Below are positions 25,156 to 33,847 of a stretch of DNA of 64,000 nucleotides, piece by piece. Source of the DNA: Burkholderiales bacterium. Its GTDB lineage: Bacteria > Pseudomonadota > Gammaproteobacteria > Burkholderiales > Burkholderiaceae_C. How positions within the stretch are numbered: position 1 is the first letter of the stretch; each line of letters begins with the position of its first letter. The DNA lies in the NCBI GenBank assembly GCA_003963075.1, contig RXJV01000121.1, forward strand, positions 35,104-99,103. The letters run 5' to 3'. The position numbers and the translations under genes are program-made. A model generated the notes under the pieces. It saw only the letters and a program-made list of their open reading frames with translations. It ran no database searches and had not been told where the DNA came from.

Positions 25156-25797
25156 ATGCGCCTGCTCCACCTCGCTGTACTCGCCCTCGCCACCCTGCCG
25201 TTGCTTGCCCCGGCCGCGCCGGTGACCCTTGCGGGCACCCATGTGGTGATCTCCGAAACCGGGTCACAAAACACCACGGTCAACTGGACGCCCGTGCCGC
25301 TGACCCAGCAGCTCGCGCCGGCCGTGGTCGGCCCGGGTGCGGAGACCGGCAGCCACTACCTCGGCTACTACACGGCCGCTGCGGTCGACATCGACCCCGT
25401 CAACGACCGGTTGTGGCTGTCCCTCTACGACGGCTGTGGCTGCAGCCAGCTCAATCACTGGGACATCCACCTGGACTTCATCGACCTCGCCGGGGCCCGC
25501 CTCACGGCGCTGCCGCTGCTGTACCAGCCGTTGAAGTACGTGTCGGCGGTGGGCATCTTCGGTGAACACAGCATCGATCTCGTGCTGGACGGCTGGCCGG
25601 GTCAGACCTACGGCTGGATCAACCTGATCTGGGGTTTCGGCCTGGAGCCGGTGGCGGCGGGCACACCGATCCCGGGTGGTTCGGGCCCGGCCGCCGTGCC
25701 CGAGCCGGCGAGTGCGGCGCTTGTCGCCGTCGCGTTGCTAGCGGTTTACGCGCCCTCGCGCCGCTTGCGTGGGCGGCTGCTCAGCAGCCGGTCGTAA
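25156..25797 (+). CDS. PEP-CTERM sorted exported protein
   Basis: A 213-residue secreted protein. It has an N-terminal signal peptide (MRLLHLAVLALATLPLLAP-A), a beta-rich middle with a CGC pair, and a C-terminal VPEP motif followed by a hydrophobic helix and Arg-rich tail (RRLRGR). This is the PEP-CTERM signal recognised by exosortase, which cleaves and anchors proteins for export with exopolysaccharide. No exosortase lies in the window. GGAAG precedes ATG 25156 at good spacing. The last 52 bases, encoding the Arg tail, overlap the end of the convergent dehydrogenase gene. Confidence 0.85.
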   Translation: MRLLHLAVLALATLPLLAPAAPVTLAGTHVVISETGSQNTTVNWTPVPLTQQLAPAVVGPGAETGSHYLGYYTAAAVDIDPVNDRLWLSLYDGCGCSQLNHWDIHLDFIDLAGARLTALPLLYQPLKYVSAVGIFGEHSIDLVLDGWPGQTYGWINLIWGFGLEPVAAGTPIPGGSGPAAVPEPASAALVAVALLAVYAPSRRLRGRLLSSRS

Positions 25798-26519
25798 AGC
25801 CCGTCGGGCAGCAGCCGCAGCAGGGTGGCCAGCAGGCCCATCTGCCATGGGATCACGCGGTAGCTGACCTGGGCGCCGATGGCGCGCACGGCCTGTTCGG
25901 CGAAGGCCTCGACCGGCATCAGGAAGGGCATGCTGTAGCGGTTGCCGCGGGTCAGCGGCGTGTCGATATAGCCCGGCAGCAGCGTGACCACGTGCACGCC
26001 GAAGGGCCGGCATTCGCCGCGCAGGCTTTCGCAGTAGGCCACCACGCCGGCCTTGCTGGCGCAATAGGCACCGTGGCCCGGCAGGCCGCGGATGGCCGCC
26101 ACGCTGGCGATGCCGACCAGCGTGCCGCTGCCGCGCGCGTTCATCGCCGCCACGAAGGGGTGGAAGGTGGCGGCGAGGCCGACGTTGTTGGTCGCGAAGG
26201 TGCGACGCATCACATCGAGGTCATCGAACTCGGTGGTGTCCATGCCGATGCTGATGCCGGCATTGGCGATCACGACATCGGGCAGGCCCTGGCTGTCGAT
26301 GCAGTCGCGGCCGATGCGGGCCATGGCGTCGAGGTCGGCCACGTCGGCGCCATAGACCCGCCAGCGCATGGGGTCGAGCCGCTGTTCGCCGGCCCAGCGC
26401 TCGACCTCGGCGGTGCGGCGCGCGACCAGGGCCAGCCGGGCGCCGTCATGGTAGTAGCGCAAGGCCAGCGCCTGACCGATGCCGCTGGACGCGCCGGTGA
26501 TGAACACCAGCGGCGTCAT
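25746..26519 (-). CDS. Short-chain dehydrogenase/reductase
   Basis: A 257-residue Rossmann-fold oxidoreductase with TGASSGIG near the N terminus, NAG in VIANAGISIG, and the catalytic Tyr-x3-Lys in GAYCASKAG. It is in the class that uses NAD(P)H to reduce or oxidise an alcohol. Its ATG overlaps the lptC stop (ATGA), placing it as the last gene of the kdsC-lptC unit, where many relatives have lptA. The C-terminal half (MPFLMPVEAFAEQAV) resembles SDRs acting on lipids, but the substrate is unknown. Confidence 0.88.
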   Translation of the reverse strand: MTPLVFITGASSGIGQALALRYYHDGARLALVARRTAEVERWAGEQRLDPMRWRVYGADVADLDAMARIGRDCIDSQGLPDVVIANAGISIGMDTTEFDDLDVMRRTFATNNVGLAATFHPFVAAMNARGSGTLVGIASVAAIRGLPGHGAYCASKAGVVAYCESLRGECRPFGVHVVTLLPGYIDTPLTRGNRYSMPFLMPVEAFAEQAVRAIGAQVSYRVIPWQMGLLATLLRLLPDGLYDRLLSSRPRKRREGA

Positions 26520-27178
26520 CGCGGGCTGCGCGAGCTGATCTCGCCCTGGGACTTGCCGGTGAAGCTGAGCTGGCCGCTCAGGTGCTGGTATTCGAAGTTC
26601 TGCGCGCGCAGCGTCGAGCCGCCCTGGCGGATCGTGACGGGCAGGTGGGAGCGCAGGATCTCGCTGTTGAGCAGGGCCTGCACGAACTCGCCGCGCACCT
26701 CCAGCTGAGCCGGTGCATCCTCGCCGGACCCGGCGGCCAGCCGGCGCAGGCGCACGTCGCCGATCAGCTGCATGTCGCTGCCGTCGCCGTTGCTCACCGC
26801 GCGGCGGGCCTCGGCGATGGCCAGGCTGCCGTCGGGTGCGATCGCGCGCACGCGGGCCCGGTCGATCTCGACCGTGTCGGTATCCGGGTAGTGGCGCAGC
26901 TCGGCGCCGGCGACCTGCACGCGCAGCCGCCCGTCGGCGCCGATGCGCTGGACCTCGAAGTTCGTCATCCGGTAGTCGGGCTCATGGCGTACCGCCGCCG
27001 TTTCGGTCGGGGCCTCCACCAGCGGCGTGTTCTTCACCAGCCACCAGGTGCCGCCGGCCAGCACGGCCATCAGCAGCAGCGGCAGATAGTCGGCCAGCAG
27101 GATCTGGGTGCGCCATACCCAGGGCTGGACCTTGCGCAGGCGTGGCGTGGGCGGCGGCAGCCGGGTGGCCGGCGTCAT
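26516..27178 (-). CDS. lptC: LPS export system protein LptC
   Basis: A 220-residue single-pass inner-membrane protein of the lipopolysaccharide transport bridge. The membrane helix lies at about 29-50 (ILLADYLPLLLMAVLAGG) and is followed by a periplasmic beta-jellyroll containing YRMTNFEVQRIGADG and RHYPDTDTVEIDRAR. The N-terminal tail is longer than in E. coli, as usual in betaproteobacteria. It overlaps kdsC by four bases (ATGA) and the following dehydrogenase by four bases. The expected partner genes lptA and lptB do not follow it here. Confidence 0.9.
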   Translation of the reverse strand: MTPATRLPPPTPRLRKVQPWVWRTQILLADYLPLLLMAVLAGGTWWLVKNTPLVEAPTETAAVRHEPDYRMTNFEVQRIGADGRLRVQVAGAELRHYPDTDTVEIDRARVRAIAPDGSLAIAEARRAVSNGDGSDMQLIGDVRLRRLAAGSGEDAPAQLEVRGEFVQALLNSEILRSHLPVTIRQGGSTLRAQNFEYQHLSGQLSFTGKSQGEISSRSPR

Positions 27179-27750
27179 GGCTGGCCGCCGTCCAGCGTGT
27201 CGTGGTGGGCCCGCAGCAGCCGCTCGTAGTGGCCACTGGCCATCAGCAGCAGGTCGCAGCATTCGCGCGCCGCGCCATGGCCGGCCGCAGCCCGGGTGAC
27301 ATGGTGGGCCAGGGCCAGCACCTCGGCATGCGCCCCCGGCGGCGCGCAGGCGAAGCCGGCGCGGCTGAGCAGCGGCAGGTCGGGCCAGTCGTCGCCCATC
27401 GCGGCCACCTCGCCCCAGCCGGCGCCCAGCTGATCGAGCAGCGGCGTGGCGACGGCGAGCTTGTCCTTCACGCCGTAGGCTGCATGCGCGAGGCCGAGGT
27501 CGGCAACCCGGCGGCGCACGGCCGGGCTGTCGCGGCCGGTGATGATGACCGGCGTGATGCCGGCCTGCTGCAGCAGCTTCAGGCCATGGCCGTCCAGGGT
27601 CGAGAAGGCCTTGAAGCTCTCGCCCTGCTCGCCGATATAGATGCGGCCATCGGTCAGCACGCCGTCCACATCGAAGATCGCGAGCTTGACGCCCAGGCCC
27701 TTGCCCTGGGCCTTGACCAGCAGCTCGGGCGGGAATCGCAGTGCCGGCAT
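27175..27750 (-). CDS. kdsC: 3-deoxy-D-manno-octulosonate 8-phosphate phosphatase KdsC
   Basis: A 191-residue HAD-superfamily phosphatase that dephosphorylates Kdo-8-phosphate in lipopolysaccharide core synthesis. The nucleophile motif is IFDVDGVLTDG (Asp near residue 27), motif II is ITGRDS, the Lys motif is in GVKDK, and motif IV is MGDDWPDLPLL. Length and motif order are normal for KdsC. It overlaps lptC by four bases and lies 81 bases after kdsD with an intervening GC-rich hairpin element. Confidence 0.95.
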   Translation of the reverse strand: MPALRFPPELLVKAQGKGLGVKLAIFDVDGVLTDGRIYIGEQGESFKAFSTLDGHGLKLLQQAGITPVIITGRDSPAVRRRVADLGLAHAAYGVKDKLAVATPLLDQLGAGWGEVAAMGDDWPDLPLLSRAGFACAPPGAHAEVLALAHHVTRAAAGHGAARECCDLLLMASGHYERLLRAHHDTLDGGQP

Positions 27751-27785
27751 GTCAGCGCCACCCGGCCGCCCGAAGGCGCTGACGC

Positions 27786-27818
27786 GCCCCTGCGGGGGGC
27801 ACTGAGCGAAGCGAGTGC
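27786..27818. repeat. GC-rich double-hairpin element between kdsD and kdsC
   Basis: Two small stem-loops sit back to back: GCCCC/GGGGC (27786-27800) and GCACT/AGTGC (27799-27818), the latter with the loop GAGCGAAGCG. Sequences like GGGGGGCACTGAGCGAAGCG recur between genes in many Burkholderiales genomes, so this is probably a REP-like palindromic element. Only one copy is seen in this window. Confidence 0.5.
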
Positions 27819-27831
27819 GGGTACATCTTCA

Positions 27832-28818
27832 TCAGATGACCTTGGCCCGCATCAGGTCGTTGATGCTGATGGCGCCGAGCAGCCGCTGCTGCGCGTCGAC
27901 GACGAGCACGACCGTGATGCGCGCGGCCTCCATCAGGTCGGCGGCCTCGACCGCCAGCGCATCGGCACCGATGGTGCGCGGCGTCGGGTGGGCCACGGCG
28001 GCGGCCGTCAGCGCGCGCAGGTCGCGGCCCTGTTCGATCAGGCGGCGCAGGTCGCCGTCGGTGAAGATGCCCTGCACATGGTCGTCGGCGTCGACGACGA
28101 CGGCCAGGCCCAGGGCCTTGGCGCTCATCTCGCGCATCAGTGCGGTGAAGGGGGTGTCGGCCGCCACCCGGGGCAGGGCGTCGCCGCTGCGCATCAGGTC
28201 GCGCACATGGGTCAGCAGCTTGCGGCCCAGCGCGCCGCCCGGGTGGGAGCGGGCGAAGTCCTCGGCCTTGAAACCGCGGGCGTCCAGCAGGGCCACGGCG
28301 AGGGCGTCGCCGAGCGCCATCTGCGCCGTCGTGCTGGCGGTGGGCGCGAGCTGCAGCGGGCAGGCCTCCTCGGCCACGGCGCTGTCCAGCACCAGGTCGG
28401 CATGGGCGGCGAGGCTGGACTCGGCTCCGCCGGTCATCGCGATGACCGGCACCCCCAGGCGCTTGAGCACCGGCAGGATGGCGTTGAGCTCGTCGCTCTC
28501 GCCGGAATTGGACAGGGCCAGCACGATGTCGGCGGCCGTCACCATGCCGAGGTCGCCGTGGGCCGCTTCGGCCGGGTGCACGAAGAGGGCCGGCGTGCCG
28601 GTGGAGGCCAGGGTGGCGGCGATCTTGCGGCCGACATGGCCGCTCTTGCCCATGCCCATCACGGCCACGCGGCCACGGCAGGCCAGCACCCGTTGCACGG
28701 CGCCGGCGAAGGCCTCGCCCAGTCGCGGGGCCAGCTCGGTCAGCGCGCGGGCCTCGACCTCAAGGGCGGCGCGGCCCATCGCGATGGCGCGCGCGGCGTC
28801 GAAGGAAGCGGAAGACAT
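27832..28818 (-). CDS. kdsD: Arabinose-5-phosphate isomerase KdsD
   Basis: A 328-residue enzyme that converts ribulose 5-phosphate to arabinose 5-phosphate, the first step of Kdo synthesis. The SIS domain (about 35-175) has GMGKSGHVGRKIAATLASTG and SNSGESDEL. Two CBS domains follow (about 200-328), with HVQGIFTDGDLRRL. The end DLMRAKVI is typical. ATG 28818 begins MSSASFDAARA. Order kdsD-kdsC-lptC is the normal betaproteobacterial arrangement. Confidence 0.95.
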   Translation of the reverse strand: MSSASFDAARAIAMGRAALEVEARALTELAPRLGEAFAGAVQRVLACRGRVAVMGMGKSGHVGRKIAATLASTGTPALFVHPAEAAHGDLGMVTAADIVLALSNSGESDELNAILPVLKRLGVPVIAMTGGAESSLAAHADLVLDSAVAEEACPLQLAPTASTTAQMALGDALAVALLDARGFKAEDFARSHPGGALGRKLLTHVRDLMRSGDALPRVAADTPFTALMREMSAKALGLAVVVDADDHVQGIFTDGDLRRLIEQGRDLRALTAAAVAHPTPRTIGADALAVEAADLMEAARITVVLVVDAQQRLLGAISINDLMRAKVI

Positions 28819-28921
28819 CGAGGCAGTGTAGACAATGCCGTGCGGCCGGCGCCCCACGGTGACCACCAGATGGCCGGCATGCCGGACCCGCCGCAGCCGT
28901 GAATGGATCGTCAATGGACCG

Positions 28922-29914
28922 TCAATGGGCCGGCTGGGGGCCGCGCAAGCGCTCATGCTCGGCCAGCAGCTGCAGCGCGCGTTCCAGCGGCAGGCGGGCG
29001 CAGCCGGCCAGCCGATGCAGCTGCGCATGCAGTTGGCGGTCGGCGTCGTCGCGATGCTCGCAGTCGGCGCTGTAGGTCTCGAACTGCTGCAGCCTGAGCA
29101 GCAGCTCGGCCACGTGGCTCGGGCATTCGCAGGCCACGCCGGTGCGGCGCGTCGTCCAGTCGATCAGCGTCAGCTCGTCGTACTGCGGTGAGGAGGGCGG
29201 TGCCGGCTCGGCCCCCCGCGCGGCAGCGCTCGGCGCCACCGCCGCGCCGCCGGCGCCGGCGCCGAGGCTCTCCAGAATCCAGCCGACCAGGCTGCGGTCG
29301 TTGTGGCTGTCGCGCCAGGCGCCGATGCCCAATGCGCTGCAGCGCTGCAAGGCCTGCGAGTTGCTGTAGCCATAGACCACCAGCACGCGCGGAAGTCCAA
29401 GCGCTGCGGCTTGGGCGACGAGGTTGTCCAGGGGCTCGGCCAGCAACGATGGCGCATGCAGCAGCAACGCGTCCGGCCGGTCCGGGCCACTGGCCAAGGT
29501 GTCGGGCATGGCCTCGGGCAGGCGGTTCAGCGCGGCGGCGATGCGCAGCTGTTGCCGCGGTGCCGCGCGGCGCACGCGCGAGGCCAGCGCCGCCCCGACG
29601 ACCAGCAGCCGGCGCAGAGCCGCCGCCGGTGGCGCCAGCTGCTGGGCGAGCTCCCGCACCTGGTCCTGCGCAGACAGCAGGTCCCGCAGCTCGCCCGGGT
29701 CCAGCGCGGCGACACGGCCGATGGCATGGCCCTGCAGGGTCAACTGGCGCAGCGCCGCGATGCGCTGCACATCATCGGCCGAGTAGAGCCGGTGGCCCTG
29801 CGCGTCCAGCTGATGGCATTGCAGCCCGTAGCGGCGCTCCCAGACCCTCAGGGTGTTGGCCGGCATGCCGACGAGATGCGCCGCAACCCCGGTCTTGAAC
29901 AGGCTTTGAACCAT
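28922..29914 (-). CDS. MerR-family regulator with degenerate B12-binding-like C-terminal domain
   Basis: A 330-residue transcription regulator. The N-terminal MerR helix-turn-helix (about 6-75) reads FKTGVAAHLVGMPANTLRVWERRYGL with LYSADDVQRI. The C-terminal half resembles the Rossmann-like cobalamin domain of CarH/LitR light regulators (PDALLLHAPSLL, then LPRVLVVYGYSNS). However, the B12-binding His motif DxHxxG is absent, so it is probably not a B12 photoreceptor. An Ala/Pro linker near 225-245 is unusual. It is divergent from the dehydrogenase at 30066, its most likely target. Confidence 0.78.
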   Translation of the reverse strand: MVQSLFKTGVAAHLVGMPANTLRVWERRYGLQCHQLDAQGHRLYSADDVQRIAALRQLTLQGHAIGRVAALDPGELRDLLSAQDQVRELAQQLAPPAAALRRLLVVGAALASRVRRAAPRQQLRIAAALNRLPEAMPDTLASGPDRPDALLLHAPSLLAEPLDNLVAQAAALGLPRVLVVYGYSNSQALQRCSALGIGAWRDSHNDRSLVGWILESLGAGAGGAAVAPSAAARGAEPAPPSSPQYDELTLIDWTTRRTGVACECPSHVAELLLRLQQFETYSADCEHRDDADRQLHAQLHRLAGCARLPLERALQLLAEHERLRGPQPAH

Positions 29915-30065
29915 TGTTTGGCCTCAGTTTGACGAGGAAAAATCGTGAAAGTGATGGTCTTGAACTGACAATGACTCACATCTTGCCAGTCCTGTCCACC
30001 ACCCTCACCGCGCAGGTGCTTTGCGCCGGTGGCAGCGACTGGCGCCGATCTCCAGGAGATGAACC

Positions 30066-30821
30066 ATGACCCAGCATGCGCAGACCGCGCTCATCACCGG
30101 CGGTGCCGGCGGCATCGGCCAGGCGCTCGCGCGTCGTCTGCAGGCGCGCGGCGTGCGGGTGGCGGTGACCAGCCGCGATGCCGCACGCCTGCAGGGCCTT
30201 GTCGCCGACCTGCCGCTGGCGCTGGATGCCACCACGCCCGAGGGCCTCGACCAGGCGCTCGCGGCCTGCCGCGCGGCCTGGGGCGGGCCGCCGCAACTGC
30301 TGGCCCACTGCATCGGCAGCACGCTGATCGCGCCATTGCATCGCACCCGGCCGTTGCAGGCACGCGAGCTGATGCGGGTCAATCTGGACAGCGCGGTGTT
30401 TGCCCTGACGGCCTGGCTGGACGCGTTGCGCCAGGCCAGCGCCTCGGGTGCCGCGGTGCTGGTCAGCTCGGTGGTGGCGCGCATCGGCGTGGCCAACCAC
30501 GAGGTGATCTCGGCGGCCAAGGCCGGCGTCGAGGGCCTGGCGCGCGGCGCTGCGGCAACCTATGCGGCCCATGGCGTGCGCATCAATGTGGTGGCGCCGG
30601 GGCTGACCGAGACGCCGCTGAGTGCGGGCCTGACCCAGCAGCCCGAGATGCGTGCCGCCGCCGCCCGCCAATACCCGCTGGTCCATGCCGAGGGCATCCA
30701 GAGCGCGGACGAGGTGGCCGCCGTGATCGACTGGCTGCTGTCGGATCAGGCCGGCCGCATCACCGGCCAGGTGCTGCCGGTCGACGGCGGATTCAGCGCG
30801 ATCCGGCCGCTGGTGCGTTGA
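30066..30821 (+). CDS. SDR-family protein lacking the catalytic Tyr
   Basis: A 251-residue Rossmann-fold protein with an intact cofactor motif TGGAGGIG (11-18) and Ser134/135. The segment where the catalytic Tyr belongs reads HEVISAAK (145-152): Lys152 is kept but position 148 is Ile, and the NAG motif is HCIG (81-84). It may therefore use a different proton donor or act as a binding protein. AGGAGA lies at good spacing upstream of the ATG. It is divergent from the MerR regulator and convergent with the flavin oxidoreductase. Confidence 0.83.
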   Translation: MTQHAQTALITGGAGGIGQALARRLQARGVRVAVTSRDAARLQGLVADLPLALDATTPEGLDQALAACRAAWGGPPQLLAHCIGSTLIAPLHRTRPLQARELMRVNLDSAVFALTAWLDALRQASASGAAVLVSSVVARIGVANHEVISAAKAGVEGLARGAAATYAAHGVRINVVAPGLTETPLSAGLTQQPEMRAAAARQYPLVHAEGIQSADEVAAVIDWLLSDQAGRITGQVLPVDGGFSAIRPLVR

Positions 30822-30833
30822 CGCTGGCGCCGC

Positions 30834-32402
30834 TCAGGACAGCCCCAGGCCAGGCTCCTGCAACGCCGGGTCGACAGCGACGGCCGGCAGGGTCGCCAGC
30901 GCCAGCTCGGCGCTGTTCAGGGCGCCCTCGATGAAGCCCTGGTAGTCGGAATAGGCCTCGCCGACGATGTGCAGATTGCGCGCGCCGCTGCCGAAGTCGA
31001 AGGCCTTGAAGGCCTCCATCACCTTCCAGGAGCGCACGCCCGGCTGCCAGCCATGATTGGCCGCGCCGAAGGGCGCACGCGCCCAGTCGCGGATGCCGTA
31101 GGTGATGATGGAGTCGCGGATGTAGCGGCTGGTCTCGGCCAGGCTCAGGTCGCCGAAGATGCGCCGGGCATGGTCGGTCAGCTTGAGCGCCGTGCCGGCA
31201 CCGGACTCGGCCGAACGCTTGACGTCGCGCGCGACGAACAGCGCGAAGGCGTCGACGATGCGGGCGTTCTGGTCCACCTCGGCGCGGTCGTGGCGGTCGC
31301 CGTCGATGACATAGTGGCGCCAGAACTCGGTGGACGGGCGGTCCATGTAGAGCAGCACCATGCCGTGGCCGTCGGTATCGGCCTCGGGCGGGCGGCGGAA
31401 ATAGTGGATCTCGCGGGTCGGCATGCAGTTGGCGTACTGCTGCGGCGCCTGGCCATGGCTCCACCACGGCGCGTTGCTGACGAAGAAGACCTTGAGCATC
31501 GGGAAGCCGTTGACGCTGTCCAGCTGCGCACCGATGTGCTCCGGCAGGCACTGCATCAGCTTGAGCAGCGGCAGGCGCGGCAGCGCCAGCACCAGGCGCT
31601 CGGCGCGCAGCGTGATCGGGCCGTTCTGCGTCGCGACATCGAGCGCCAGCGTCGGCTTGCCGAGCTGCAGCGGTGCGAAGCGCAGCAGCCGGTGGCCGCC
31701 GGCGAGCGTCACGTTCGGGTGGCCCTGCAGCCGGGCCAGCAGGCCTTCGGTCAGCCGGGCCGAGCCGCCCTCGATGCTGGCGAGCTGCTGGCCGACGGTC
31801 TTGAGCGCGCGCAGCCACCAGATGATCCACTCGGCCGCGTTCAGGTTCTCCGGGATCATGTGATAGAAGGTCCCGGTGTCGCGCAGCTTCACCAGCGCGC
31901 GGTGGCTGAGCACCCCCTGCGCCGACAGCGCGTTCCAGAAGCCCATGTCCCACAGCGGCTGGCCGTGCAGCTGGGCGTGCTTGCGCAGCCGCATGTAGTC
32001 GGTCTCGGTCAGCGCGTCGATCCAGGCCTGGTCGTCGGGCTGCCGGCCCATGATGAGCATGATGCCGCGCTTCAGCAGCTGCAGCGAGTTCAGGCCGCGC
32101 TCGGCCTCGGGCAGGTCGGCGTCGTCGGTGGCGAGCTGGTCGGCCGACGGGCCGGAGAAGTCCACCAGGCCCACGCCCAGCTCGGCGCACAGCGCCGCGA
32201 AGCGCGGCTGCAGCGTCGGCTCGAAGCGCATCGGGCCGTACTCGGCGATGAAGCCGTCCATGTCCTCGGTCTCGATGCGTCCGCCCCAGCGGTCGGCGGC
32301 GGCTTCCAGCACCAGAACCTGGCGGCCGGCATCGGCCAGGCGCAGCGCGCAGTACAGGCCCGACACGCCGCCGCCAGCGATGACGACGTCATGGGAGGTC
32401 AT
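30834..32402 (-). CDS. FAD-dependent amine oxidase-like protein
   Basis: A 522-residue flavoprotein of the flavin monoamine oxidase/phytoene desaturase-like fold. The N terminus has VVIAGGGVSGLYCALRLADAG with GGRIETE, the FAD-binding fingerprint. The C terminus ends with LHIVGEAYSDYQGFIEGALNSAEL, the second FAD contact. ATG 32402 (MTSHDVVIAG) is chosen because the Rossmann motif starts at once. No signal peptide is present. The substrate is unknown; the central region with WSHGQAPQQYAN is unlike monoamine oxidases of known function. Confidence 0.85.
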   Translation of the reverse strand: MTSHDVVIAGGGVSGLYCALRLADAGRQVLVLEAAADRWGGRIETEDMDGFIAEYGPMRFEPTLQPRFAALCAELGVGLVDFSGPSADQLATDDADLPEAERGLNSLQLLKRGIMLIMGRQPDDQAWIDALTETDYMRLRKHAQLHGQPLWDMGFWNALSAQGVLSHRALVKLRDTGTFYHMIPENLNAAEWIIWWLRALKTVGQQLASIEGGSARLTEGLLARLQGHPNVTLAGGHRLLRFAPLQLGKPTLALDVATQNGPITLRAERLVLALPRLPLLKLMQCLPEHIGAQLDSVNGFPMLKVFFVSNAPWWSHGQAPQQYANCMPTREIHYFRRPPEADTDGHGMVLLYMDRPSTEFWRHYVIDGDRHDRAEVDQNARIVDAFALFVARDVKRSAESGAGTALKLTDHARRIFGDLSLAETSRYIRDSIITYGIRDWARAPFGAANHGWQPGVRSWKVMEAFKAFDFGSGARNLHIVGEAYSDYQGFIEGALNSAELALATLPAVAVDPALQEPGLGLS

Positions 32403-32499
32403 GGGGGCTCCTTGTCTGTACAACCGGGCCGGCAAGCATATCCGCAGGCCCGCGGGCCGCGGGCTGCTGCGCCGACCCGGCCCGGCGCTCAGGCCGCGG

Positions 32500-32991
32500 T
32501 CACTTGGGCGCCAGGGCGTCCAGGCCGGCCTTGGCGACGATGCCGTCCTGGTCCGAGGTGCCGCCGGACACGCCGATGGCGCCGATGATCTTGCCGTCCA
32601 CGACGATGGGCAGGCCGCCCTCGACCGCGTTCGCGCCGCGCAGCGACAGCACCCGCGCGCCGGCGGGGCCGCTGGCGACGACGTCCTGGAAGGCCTTGGT
32701 GGGGCGCTTGAACAGCGCCGCGGAGACCGCCTTGTCCTGCGCCACCAGTGCGCTGCCGGTCTGGGTGTTGTCGAGCTTGTCGTAGACCACCAGCGTGCCG
32801 GCGGTGTCGACCACCGCGACCGCCATCGTGAAGCCCTGCTTGCGGGCCTCGGCGATCGCGGCGCCGACGAGCTTGTGGGCCTGCTCATTCGTCACATTGG
32901 GCCCATAGGGCAGGTTCTGCGCGACGGCCGGTGCCGCAGCGGCGATCAGGCCCAGGGCCAGGGTGGCGGCAGGAACGGAGCAACGGAACAT
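32500..32991 (-). CDS. Exported GlcG/HbpS-family heme-binding-like protein
   Basis: A 163-residue protein with a signal peptide (cleavage near AVA-QN) and a single GlcG/HbpS domain. Typical blocks are AEARKQGFTMAVAVVDTAGTLVVYD and GGLPIVVDGKIIGAIGVSGG. Related proteins bind heme or act as small-molecule sensors outside the cell membrane. It lies 97 bases upstream of the flavin oxidoreductase on the same strand and may be co-transcribed with it. Confidence 0.88.
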   Translation of the reverse strand: MFRCSVPAATLALGLIAAAAPAVAQNLPYGPNVTNEQAHKLVGAAIAEARKQGFTMAVAVVDTAGTLVVYDKLDNTQTGSALVAQDKAVSAALFKRPTKAFQDVVASGPAGARVLSLRGANAVEGGLPIVVDGKIIGAIGVSGGTSDQDGIVAKAGLDALAPK

Positions 32992-33082
32992 GGGGATCTC
33001 CAAAAGAAGGGGAAGGGGCACATGCCGCCGCTCGGCGGTGCCGTCACGTTAAGGCCTGGCGGCGCGCCGCGCCACTAGGACA

Positions 33083-33838
33083 ATGGCGGGCATGGCAGGC
33101 ATCGCGCTCATCACCGGCGGTTCTCGTGGCATCGGCGCAGCGACGGCCCGGCGCTGTGCGCGGGCCGGTTGGGATCTGGCCCTCAACTACGTCAGCGACG
33201 CGTCCGCCGCACACGCGCTCGCCGACGAACTGCGCGCGACCGGCCGGCGCGTCATCACCGTGCAGGCGGACGTGGCCGACGCGGGCCAGGTGGCCGGCAT
33301 GTTCGAACGCATCGACGCCGAGCTGGGCCCATTGACGGCCCTGGTCAACAACGCCGGCATTGTCGCGCCGGCCGCGCGCCTGGCCGCGATGGACATCGCG
33401 CGCTGGCGGCGGCTGTTCGATGTCAACGTGATCGGCACCCTGCTGTGCTGCCAGCAGGCCGCGTGGCGCATGAGCATCCGGCACGGCGGCGGTGGCGGGG
33501 CCATCGTCAACCTCAGCTCGCGCGCCGCCGAGTTCGGCTCGGCCGGCATCTATGTCGACTACGCCGCCACCAAGGGCGCCATCGACACGCTGACCAAGGG
33601 CCTGGCGCGCGAGCTGATCGCCGAGGGCATCCGCGTCAACGGCGTGCGTCCCGGCATCATCGAGACCGACATCCATGCCGGCAGCGGTCGGGATGTTGGC
33701 GCCCCCGAGATCGCCGCGTCCATTCCCATCCAGCGCTTGGGCCGCGCCGAAGAGGTGGCCGAGGCGATCGCCTGGCTGTTGTCCGATGCGGCCAGCTACA
33801 CCGTAGGCGCGCTGCTGGATGTGGCGGGCGGGCGCTGA
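33083..33838 (+). CDS. Short-chain dehydrogenase/reductase (FabG-like)
   Basis: A 251-residue enzyme with a complete SDR motif set: TGGSRGIG near the N terminus, NNAG in ALVNNAGIV, Ser in NLSSRAAEF, and Tyr-x3-Lys in VDYAATKGA. The C terminus (SYTVGALLDVAGG) is typical of classical FabG-like SDRs. ATG 33083 has AGGA only two bases away, so ATG 33092 may be the true start. It is divergent from the GlcG-like gene and convergent with rlpA. Its substrate is not evident. Confidence 0.9.
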   Translation: MAGMAGIALITGGSRGIGAATARRCARAGWDLALNYVSDASAAHALADELRATGRRVITVQADVADAGQVAGMFERIDAELGPLTALVNNAGIVAPAARLAAMDIARWRRLFDVNVIGTLLCCQQAAWRMSIRHGGGGGAIVNLSSRAAEFGSAGIYVDYAATKGAIDTLTKGLARELIAEGIRVNGVRPGIIETDIHAGSGRDVGAPEIAASIPIQRLGRAEEVAEAIAWLLSDAASYTVGALLDVAGGR

Positions 33839-33847
33839 GGCGCGGGC

